A stretch of 64,000 nucleotides of DNA, taken from NCBI RefSeq assembly GCF_001426375.1, contig NZ_LMEO01000045.1, positions 679,172 to 743,171 on the forward strand, read 5' to 3'. A model generated the notes under the pieces. That model was given only the letters and a program-made list of their open reading frames with translations, did not search any database and had not been told where the DNA came from. Both the position numbers and the translations under genes were made by a program. Shown one piece after another: positions 9,059-16,900 of the stretch (position 1 is its first letter; the number at the start of each line of letters is the position of its first letter). Source of the stretch: Paenibacillus sp. Root444D2. GTDB taxonomy: Bacteria; Bacillota; Bacilli; Paenibacillales; NBRC-103111.

Positions 9059-10018
9059 TTAATAGAGGCCTTCACCTTCATTTAATTTCTTCACGACAAT
9101 ATTAACGAGGATAAGCAAAACGACATTAATAACGGAATTAAATAGACCAACCGCAGAGGAATAAGCGTAATTTCCTGCTTGCAAACCAATTTTATACACA
9201 TAGGTTGGAATGATCTCTGAAGTTGGAACATTCATTGCCGTTTGCATCAAATAGGCTTTCTCAAATCCAATTGCCATAATGCCGCCGGCAGCTAAGATGA
9301 ATACGATTGCCATAACCGGTTTAATCGTAGGCAAGTCGATGTGTTTGATTCTTTGCAGCAGGTTAGCTCCATCAATGGTTGCAGCATTATGGAGCTCGGG
9401 GTCAACGCCGGCTAATGCAGCTACATAAATAATCGATGACCAGCCCGCTCCCTGCCAAATGCCAGATAAGATATAAAGCGTCCGAAAATAATCCGGGTCT
9501 GACATAAAATTAATAGGATGGCCAGTAATCAGGGTTAGAATCTTATTAATCGGCCCTACCGGCGATAGGAATACGAATAGCATCCCGACAACAACGACAA
9601 CCGATATAAAGTTTGGCGCATATAAGACCAATTGAATCCTTTTTTTAACACCAGCTTTCCGTAATTGATTCAGCATGAGCGCTAATAAGATGGGAACCGG
9701 GAAACCAAGTATGAGTCCATAAGCACTAAGTTTCAGCGTGCTCATGAAAATAACTTCAAAATTGGGTGAGGTTAAAAACTTCGTAAAATGCTTTAATCCA
9801 ACCCATTCACTGCCGAAAATCCCTTTGCTCGGACTAAAGTCTTTAAAAGCAATGACCGCCCCGTACATGGGTACGTACTTAAATATGATCGTCAGGACGA
9901 AGGCTGGTGCCATCAGTAGGTACAGAAAAGGATTTTTCCTCATATAATCGATTTTACTTATAAATGTATGACTTCTTTGTTTAACAGCTCTCATGTCAAC
10001 CTTCGCAACTTCTTGCAA
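9059..10018 (-). CDS. ABC transporter 1 permease, LplB type
   Basis: A 319-residue MalF-like permease with about six membrane segments. It carries the LplB signature after helix 1 (YVPMYGAVIAFKDFSPSKG) and the EAA-type loop DPELHNAATIDGANLLQRIK. It is the first gene of the operon, downstream of a promoter and operator-like repeats. Initiation is either TTG at 10018, behind a G-rich tract (TAGGGGGGGAC), or ATG at 9994 behind GAAGG; the longer form is given. It pairs with the YtcP-type permease that follows to form the membrane channel. Confidence 0.88.
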   Translation of the reverse strand: MQEVAKVDMRAVKQRSHTFISKIDYMRKNPFLYLLMAPAFVLTIIFKYVPMYGAVIAFKDFSPSKGIFGSEWVGLKHFTKFLTSPNFEVIFMSTLKLSAYGLILGFPVPILLALMLNQLRKAGVKKRIQLVLYAPNFISVVVVVGMLFVFLSPVGPINKILTLITGHPINFMSDPDYFRTLYILSGIWQGAGWSSIIYVAALAGVDPELHNAATIDGANLLQRIKHIDLPTIKPVMAIVFILAAGGIMAIGFEKAYLMQTAMNVPTSEIIPTYVYKIGLQAGNYAYSSAVGLFNSVINVVLLILVNIVVKKLNEGEGLY

Positions 10019-10154
10019 GATTGTCCCCCCCTAACTAAATATCCATAATTTTTTTCAATTGCACAAATCACTTCAAACGTTTGTGCTTTTTCACTTGTAG
10101 ATCCCATATAAGTAAGGGCTTACATTCTTCCTATCTTCTCTTGACCACAATTTC

Positions 10155-10183
10155 AATTTACACACAATAATTAATTTAGTCAA
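10155..10183 (-). promoter_or_regulatory. Putative sigma-A promoter of the fructan operon
   Basis: On the minus strand, TTGACT (10178-10183), 17 bases, then TAAATT (10155-10160). It lies about 140 bases upstream of the first permease and just upstream of the GCACAAA...TTTGTGC dyad, where a repressor could block it. Confidence 0.5.
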
Positions 10184-10451
10184 CATAATTTTTATATAAT
10201 TTGTTCATTTGCAAACAAAATAAGATGCATATTCTCACTAAAAATCGAATAATTCGTTCGTTTTTATTGGTTTTCTCTTCTTTTGAACAATAAAACAAAA
10301 TGTACGGAGGATAAAATTTCAATTTACAGATTCATTTGCACAACTTAATTTGTGCATTTGTTTACATTAATTTGCACAATTAGCGAATTTGCATCAATTT
10401 GCAAATGCACTAATTTCTGAGTTGATATTTGTTCAATTGTAACATTTTGAA

Positions 10452-10480
10452 TTGACACTTTAATTATAATATTATACATT
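10452..10480 (+). promoter_or_regulatory. Putative promoter of the LacI gene
   Basis: TTGACA at 10452-10457 is followed by a very AT-rich region with -10-like hexamers (TACATT at 17-base spacing, TATACA at 15). It lies about 60 bases before the LacI start. The element repeats at 10335-10406 lie just upstream. Confidence 0.45.
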
Positions 10481-10541
10481 TACTTTAAACTAATCATCCA
10501 TTGATCTGCGAACTGTAGTTGTTCGTTAAAGGAGTAAGCAC

Positions 10542-11591
10542 ATGAGTAAAGAAAAAATCACCATACAGTATATCGCGGACTCCTTAGGGCTATCCAGGAA
10601 TACTGTTTCTAAAGCTCTAAACGGCAGTGAAAGTATTCCTGCAGAAACAAGAAATAAGGTATTAAAACGTGCGATTGAGTTAAATTATAAACAGTTTGCT
10701 CTTATTGATACGGACACGTTAACCACCAAAAATACGGGCAACATTGCACTCTTAACGTCAAATATGCCGAGCAATAGTCATTTTGGGGCTTCATCGCTAA
10801 GCGGACTTGAGAAAAAAATCAGTTCCGATGGTTTTAATCTCTCCATTCACATTGTTCGAGAATCGGACATTTCTTCATTAGTACTGCCTAATAATTTCGA
10901 CACTAAAAAAGTGGACGGAATCGTTTGTATTGAGTTATTTGACAAGAAATACACCCAATTAATCAATTCCTTGGGGATCCCAACCATTTTTATAGATTCC
11001 ACAGCGGATATCTTTTATCCCGAACTTCATGCAGATATCATTCTAATGGAAAACGAACATAGTACTTATTTAATGACAAAGAAATTAATCGATAATGGTT
11101 ATTCAAATATTGGCTTTATTGGCGACTATAATCATTGTAAAAGCTTTAATGAAAGATGGTCTGGATTTAATCGGGCGTTACTAGAATCTCATTTGCAGCT
11201 TAACCACCTATTTTGCATAGTTGAAGAAGATCGATATATTGCGGATCCTAAATGGTTTGAGAACCGGTTGGATAACATGAACAACCTTCCGTCTGCCTTT
11301 GTTTGTGCGAATGATTTTATTGCCATTAACGTGATGAGGATTTTAAAAAACAAAAATGTACGAATACCGGAGGATATAGTTATCTGCGGTTTTGATAACT
11401 CTCCTGAGTCGCAGATCGTAGAACCTCATTTATCAACCGTCCATATATTCAGAGAGGAAATAGGAATTCTGGCTGCTGAAATATTGTTGTCCAGGGTTGA
11501 GAACCCTCTCAAGCCACCTCAAATTACTCATGTTCAAACGAAGCCGATATTCCGTGAATCTACGGGGAATTTAAACGAATCTAATTTATGA
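10542..11591 (+). CDS. LacI-family transcriptional regulator
   Basis: A 349-residue DNA-binding regulator. The N-terminal LacI helix-turn-helix spans about residues 6-52 (ITIQYIADSLGLSRNTVSKALN, then the hinge region IPAETRNKVLKRAIELNYK). The rest is a periplasmic-binding-protein-like sugar sensor that ends in the usual dimer region (VVICGFDNSPESQIVEPHLSTVHI). AAAGGAG lies seven bases before the ATG. It is the only plus-strand intact regulator in this half of the window and is divergent from the fructan operon, so local control of that operon is likely. The inducer, probably sucrose, fructose or an oligosaccharide, is not shown by sequence. Confidence 0.92.
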   Translation: MSKEKITIQYIADSLGLSRNTVSKALNGSESIPAETRNKVLKRAIELNYKQFALIDTDTLTTKNTGNIALLTSNMPSNSHFGASSLSGLEKKISSDGFNLSIHIVRESDISSLVLPNNFDTKKVDGIVCIELFDKKYTQLINSLGIPTIFIDSTADIFYPELHADIILMENEHSTYLMTKKLIDNGYSNIGFIGDYNHCKSFNERWSGFNRALLESHLQLNHLFCIVEEDRYIADPKWFENRLDNMNNLPSAFVCANDFIAINVMRILKNKNVRIPEDIVICGFDNSPESQIVEPHLSTVHIFREEIGILAAEILLSRVENPLKPPQITHVQTKPIFRESTGNLNESNL

Positions 11592-11605
11592 AACTATTAA
11601 ACAAT

Positions 11606-11639
11606 AAACCGCTGCACCCTATGAATGGTGCAGCGGTTT
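11606..11639. terminator. Rho-independent terminator after the LacI gene
   Basis: AAACCGCTGCACC (11606-11618) and its exact complement (11627-11639) enclose an 8-nt loop, followed by AAATTATT. It separates the LacI gene from the convergent acetyltransferase gene and could serve both directions. Confidence 0.75.
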
Positions 11640-11726
11640 AAATTATTACTTCAGCTTGCTTTAGAACATTTAAAGTTGGCCGCAGACTGCAGATGCACAA
11701 CAGCATTTATCGTGACAGCGTCGGAT

Positions 11727-12287
11727 TTATACATCAATTCTTTTAATCACTCTCGCTGGATTACCACCAACAATCATGTTGTCCGGAATATCCTTGGTTA
11801 CCACGGCTCCAGAAGCAATAACGACATTATTGCCAATAGTTACACCTGGATTAATAACCGCTCTTCCGCCGACCCATACATTGTTGCCAATCGTTACCGG
11901 CTTTCCATATTCCGGCCCCTTGATCCTTTCGTACGGATCTACAGGATGTGTAGCCGTATACACGTGAACTCCTGGCCCGAACATACAGTTATCGCCAATC
12001 CGAACCTCGCACACATCCAGGATAGTACAGTCAAAGTTTGTATAGAAGTTCTCGCCAACATAAATATTGTAGCCATAGTCAAATCGGATGTTTGGCTCCA
12101 TACCCAAGTTATTCCCAGTCGATCCTAACAGCTCTTTAAGTATCCGTACTCGCAGCTCTCCATCCATTTCGGTAGTCTGGTTGTACATGCGCGTCATCCG
12201 TCTGGCATATTCCCGCTCACGCGTAAGTTCAGGATCCCAAGCCATATATAGTTCGCCATCTAGCATTTTTTGTTTTTCTGTTTTCAT
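11727..12287 (-). CDS. maa: Sugar O-acetyltransferase, Maa/LacA type
   Basis: A 186-residue left-handed beta-helix acetyltransferase that moves acetyl from acetyl-CoA to a sugar hydroxyl. The N-terminal Mac domain is MKTEKQKMLDGELYMAWDPEL. Hexapeptide repeats follow (VRIGDNCMFGPGVHVY, VTIGNNVWVGGRAVINPGVTIG). The catalytic His is H114 in TATHPVDP. The C-terminus PDNMIVGGNPARVIKRI is canonical. ATG 12287 is preferred over an upstream ATG at 12314 because family members begin M-T/K-E-K, and because it follows the MFS stop by ten bases behind AGGGTG. It is probably co-transcribed with the MFS gene. Confidence 0.88.
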   Translation of the reverse strand: MKTEKQKMLDGELYMAWDPELTREREYARRMTRMYNQTTEMDGELRVRILKELLGSTGNNLGMEPNIRFDYGYNIYVGENFYTNFDCTILDVCEVRIGDNCMFGPGVHVYTATHPVDPYERIKGPEYGKPVTIGNNVWVGGRAVINPGVTIGNNVVIASGAVVTKDIPDNMIVGGNPARVIKRIDV

Positions 12288-12297
12288 GTTATACACC

Positions 12298-13518
12298 CTA
12301 TCCTCTCTCATCATGAAGTGAAGTATTTTGAATTTGTAATGGTCTGGCAGATCTGGTCAGAGATCCTGAGATGACAATACCAATAAGTACAGCAATCAGT
12401 GCACGCAATAACCCAAAATGCTCTCCCAGAAAGCCCAGCGCAGGCGGACCCGCCAGAGCTGCGATATAGCCCGTCGTAGCTACGGCTCCGACTCTTACAG
12501 CTGCACCTTGAGGTTCATCTCCTGCCGCCGATAGCCCCACCGGAAAACCAAGCGAGGCTCCAAGCCCCCATAAAACGACACCAACCGAAGCTACAAAATA
12601 ATGCTGGCCCCAGATCACTAACGTTAATCCCAGAAAGGCCGCAATGGCACATCCCGATAAGACCCACACCCTTCCATAACGATCCAGAATCCATCCGCCA
12701 GTAAATCGTCCCAGGGTCATAGCTGCTACAAACAAGCCATAGATAAAGGAAGCTGCCAGCGAGTTAACCCCATAACCATCCACCATAACCAACGGCAACC
12801 AATCATTAGCGGAACCCTCGGCAAATGCCATGCCCAAAACAATAATACCAATAAACAATGTCCGTTTTTCTTTCCATACCGTTAACTGCTGTTTAAAAGC
12901 CGAACTCTTTAGAGTTGAAGTATCCACATGTTCCTTTCCTGTATCCTCTGGCAAGTAACGATAGCAATAACATACAGCTGCGGCCATCAACAGAGCGATG
13001 ATCGAGAAATGGGCCACGATCGGGAGATGAATGGCCACAGCCCCGGCGCCGATAGCCGCTCCAACGAGTGCCCCTACACTAAAAAAGCCATGAAAGGCCG
13101 GTAAAAGTGTTCGATTCAATGCCTTCTCGACTGCAGAACCTTCCACATTTAGTGCGACCTCCGCAGAACCGTAACCGCAGCCAAAAATGATCAAGCCCCC
13201 TATAAAGATAGGCAAATTCGTTAGGGCCGTACCGATTCCGCTAGTTACAAATCCAATCACAATCATTAAAGAGCTGCCCATTATGACAGGTCGTGCACCT
13301 ATTCGTGCGACAACTGAACCCGCCGCAAGCAGACCAATTAGGGCTCCCGCTGCAGCCATGAATATTATGATACCCATCTCGGCAGTAGAGATATGAAGCA
13401 AATCCCGAACAGCAGGTGTACGGGAGATCCAAGAAGCAAAGGACAGTCCCGGCAGGGCAAATAGCAGAAACAAGATATTACGGGCTAGTCTGGGATTCTT
13501 GTAGAAAAGAGATGTCAT
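12298..13518 (-). CDS. MFS transporter, YbjJ-like
   Basis: A 406-residue major facilitator superfamily protein with about twelve transmembrane helices in two halves. The first half carries a conserved loop-2 motif region (VVARIGARPVIMGSS, residues about 69-83), and the second half its counterpart (GRFTGGWILDRYGRVW). Overall it resembles YbjJ-type transporters, whose substrate is poorly known. It starts ten bases after the end of a truncated ROK regulator, which suggests a former regulator-transporter operon, and is followed by the acetyltransferase. The substrate may be a sugar, but nothing in the sequence proves it. Confidence 0.82.
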   Translation of the reverse strand: MTSLFYKNPRLARNILFLLFALPGLSFASWISRTPAVRDLLHISTAEMGIIIFMAAAGALIGLLAAGSVVARIGARPVIMGSSLMIVIGFVTSGIGTALTNLPIFIGGLIIFGCGYGSAEVALNVEGSAVEKALNRTLLPAFHGFFSVGALVGAAIGAGAVAIHLPIVAHFSIIALLMAAAVCYCYRYLPEDTGKEHVDTSTLKSSAFKQQLTVWKEKRTLFIGIIVLGMAFAEGSANDWLPLVMVDGYGVNSLAASFIYGLFVAAMTLGRFTGGWILDRYGRVWVLSGCAIAAFLGLTLVIWGQHYFVASVGVVLWGLGASLGFPVGLSAAGDEPQGAAVRVGAVATTGYIAALAGPPALGFLGEHFGLLRALIAVLIGIVISGSLTRSARPLQIQNTSLHDERG

Positions 13519-13528
13519 ATATTTCGCT

Positions 13529-13837
13529 TCACTTCCGTTTCTCTACAAGTTTCACTGAATAGGCCAGGCTTTCCAGTGTCATTGTAATCAATCCATACAT
13601 GTAATCCTCCTCCGGATACTCAAGCAGCTTCAGTTGCGGCATATGCATCTCTGGAATATACTTCAAACATTCATGCCGGATCATCTCCACATCAGCTGGC
13701 TGGACTAGACTCCCGGTCAAAGCAATCGTCTCCGGGTTCATGACTGCGATCAGACTGGATACGGCACGGCCAGCTAGAGAATGAAAAGTAGTCCTATCGT
13801 GCAATTGCCGAACTATGGACTGAACGTCGCTGATGAA
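13529..13837 (-). pseudogene. 3' fragment of a ROK-family regulator
   Basis: About 100 codons matching only the C-terminal end of ROK (NagC/XylR) regulators: DVQSIVRQLHDRT, AGRAVSSLIAVMNPETIALTGSLV and MYGLITMTLESLAYS. The helix-turn-helix and the sugar-binding front, roughly 280-300 residues, are missing. The frame extends upstream to a TTG at 13855, but those extra codons coincide with the T run of a terminator, so they are not gene sequence. The gene appears to have been cut off when DNA carrying the downstream end of the giant hydrolase gene was joined here. The MFS gene that follows is intact. Confidence 0.75.
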
Positions 13838-13838
13838 C

Positions 13839-13877
13839 AAAAAAATACTCCCCAAGACAGTGTCGCCTTAAGGGAGT
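13839..13877 (-). terminator. Terminator of the giant secreted protein gene
   Basis: On the minus strand, ACTCCC (13872-13877) and GGGAGT (13847-13852) bracket a loop that can pair further (CTTAAG against CTTG), followed after one base by seven Ts (13839-13845). It lies about 55 bases after the stop of the giant gene. Confidence 0.65.
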
Positions 13878-13929
13878 CTGTAATTGTTACTTGGCAAATT
13901 CCAATATCTTTAAAAAATTCTCCACACAC

Positions 13930-16900
13930 TTATTTCTTATTTATTAAAGCTTGAGCATCTCGGAGCAGGTACGTTGCAGCTTCACTTGAGACATGTTTAC
14001 CTGCTTGCGCCTGCACCTCGCTCACGAAACTCTCCACATTGCCTTTATCCAATTTCTTTTGCAAGCTATTCACAATTCCGGCATTATCAATCCAGTTATT
14101 CTTGGCAAAGCGAGTGATCAGTGCCTTTAAAGCTTCAAGGCTTGTCGTTGTCTGAAACGTCACTGTTACGCTAGCCGCGTTCCCAGCCAAGTCGCTCGAA
14201 GCCACCATAAATGTATGCGAGCCAAGCGGCAGTGTATAAAGCGGGATGGGCGTTCCTGTCTGGAAAGAATAAGTATCCAGCGTTACAGTAGTCCTATTGC
14301 TGTCAACCCCCGACATCCCGTCGTTCACTAAAAACATAGGCGAGATATCCCCATTATCGCTAATGTCTCTATTTCCCACTAATCCAGAAATGCTGATTGT
14401 AGGTGCAGTTACGTCCAGGTTAAAGCTGACTGTCTTCACGACTTCTACGTTGCCGGCATTGTCTGATGAACGGTAGCTCACATTATACTTACCGTCCTGA
14501 TTCATGGTAATGGGTCCCGTATATGTTAGCCATGTTCCCCCACCATCAAGATTGTACTCCGTCAGTATTGTACCTGACTGATTATCGGCAATCAGGTTTA
14601 CCATAACCGGATGTACGTACCATCCGTACCGTCCATCTGGCTCAGACGGCGCTAGAACAGCTCTCGTTGCCGGTATGAGGCTAGTGACCGTTATATTCGC
14701 TTCGGCTTTAATTGATGTTCCATCCACTTTTCCATACACCTGAAATACACCACTCTGTGCATATTGCATTGGATCAATCGCATCCCAACTAACAACTGCC
14801 GTACCTTGACTCGTGTTTTCGTAGATGACCGAAACCGTATCAGGTAGCACCGGAGCCTTGCTGATTGAGGTTGAAACAGCAACAGGCTGAACGCTTTGCA
14901 CATCTTTACCGTCATAAAGGGCCTTTACTTGTATCGCCGTCATGGCACCATCATAAATCCGGAAATCGTCTACTGTTGCGTTCAGTTGCGCTCCATTACC
15001 ATATCCGGATACACCGATTTTCTTAATATCGGATGTAGCCGTTATCGAATTAAGATCCCCATCCGTATCAATCTGTTGGGAGATACCGTTCTTGTAAATC
15101 GCCGCTGCCTTGGTCTCTGAATCGAAGGTGAACACTACATTTGTCCATTCGTTTAGAGGAAGGAAATCGTCCGGCCTCGCTTTCACAAAGAAATTACCCG
15201 TTCCATCGACCATAACCAAGCTGGAGACATCGCCGTTATAAGTGACGAAAAATCCATTAGCCGCATAATCGTTCTCCGGCTTGAACCACAGTAGTATGTT
15301 CTCATTAGCATTCATGCTTGTCGTCCGCTTGATCCAATAAGAGAGTGTAATCTTGTTCGGCTGCAAATCTCTGCTCCTGCCTAAGTCTACGTAATTTCCG
15401 CTAGTGCCGCTAAAGGTTAAAGCACCATTCTGATGTCCACTCGGTTCCCAAGCAAGCGATCCTTTCGTCGTTCCATCATGTCCGTTACCCGAAGCGTCGG
15501 TAATGCTGGTGCCATTTGCTTCATCAAATTTGTACCGTGCAACCAATGAAGGGAACGGATCCAACATGACTCCCGTTACAACAATATTCGCTTTTGTTTT
15601 CAAAGTCGTAGATCCAACCACAGTACCTGCTACAGTGAAAGAATTGCCTTCTGAAGCATACCGGGCAGGATCGATAGCATCCCAAGTTACCGGAACATCA
15701 ATGATGCTGGCATTTTTCAAATGAGCTGTTACGGTTTGCGGTAATTTCGGCGCCACTTTCACCTGTGTAGTAAGATTGACTTCATCTAAAGATACAATAT
15801 CATCAAAAGGCGGAGCCGCAAGTGAAGCGATTTCCGCCGCACTAAGAGCACTGCTGTAAATTCGGAAGTCATCCACAATGCCATCCAAATAAGGATCGGC
15901 GAACTGAGACTTTCCAATGTAATTATTGATCGTTTTCCCTAAGCTCGATGGATTCAGAGTAATGTTCGTGTTAATTCCAACCTGTACTCCGTCGACATAG
16001 AGAATCCCAGTTGTTCCGGAAAGGGTAAACGCCACATGTTTCCATACGCCCGTAGGTAAAACCGGTGCATTGATAACCTGTTCTTGTCCCGGCCCATTCC
16101 CGGTCGATGTAATGCCAAACTTCATTCCCCCTCCGCCAACTTTCGGCGACAGGTACATATACGTATTCGTTCCGCTTCCGAAGTCGAATATTCTTGAATA
16201 ATTACCCAACTTATTTGCCTTCACCCAAGTCGAAATCGTAATATCGTGTACGCGACTTAAGATACTCGCAGGCATTTTCACGTAACTATCCGTGCCGTTT
16301 AATTGCAATCCGTTGTCTTGCTTGCCTTGAACCCATGTTGCCGAGCCCTTTAAAGTTCCATCCATACCATTGCCTGTTGTATCGGAGGCTGTTGTTCCAC
16401 TTGTCTCGTTAAACAAATATTGTAAGATGACCGGAGGCAAAGGCGGCGCAGGCGCTACCGTAACTGTAACTGTATCTTCGGAAGATAACTCCGAGTCGTT
16501 TACTTGCAGCTTGAATACATAATCCCCAGCAGCAGATACGGTTACATTCGTATTCAGTGCAGAAGCGTCAGCAAACGTTGCTGTACCTGGTCCGTTCACT
16601 AAGCTCCATGCAGCTGTTAACGTGCCGCCAGGAAGATCATCGTCACTAGCGGTTCCTTTTAAGCTAATATCATCCGGCAAAGTAATTGAACTATCAGCAC
16701 CAGCATTCGCGATCGGAGCTGTATTCGCATCCTTTATTCCTTCTTGCAGCTCAACTGTATAAGCTGCCGTCGCTCCAGCATTAATCGTAAGCGTTGCTTT
16801 AGAGCCATAAGCATTCAATTTTCCTTGATGCACACCATCAACTAAGATATCATAGGTCGCTTTTTTAAGTCCCGTGAATGTGATTCTTGTTTGATGCTGC

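Larger units (their letters stand above)
10019..10541. promoter_or_regulatory. Divergent regulatory region of the fructan operon and its LacI gene
   Basis: 523 bases of AT-rich DNA between divergent genes. It holds a candidate promoter for each side and at least five copies of a TTTGCACAA-like element. GCACAAA (10061-10067) and TTTGTGC (10080-10086) form a dyad downstream of the operon promoter. TTTGCACAA is at 10335-10343, TTTGTGCA at 10349-10356 and TTTGCACAA at 10371-10379. The perfect palindrome ATTTGCAAAT is at 10397-10406 and the close variant ATTTGCAAAC at 10207-10216. These are reasonable operator candidates for the adjacent LacI-family protein; the assignment is inference. Confidence 0.6.
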
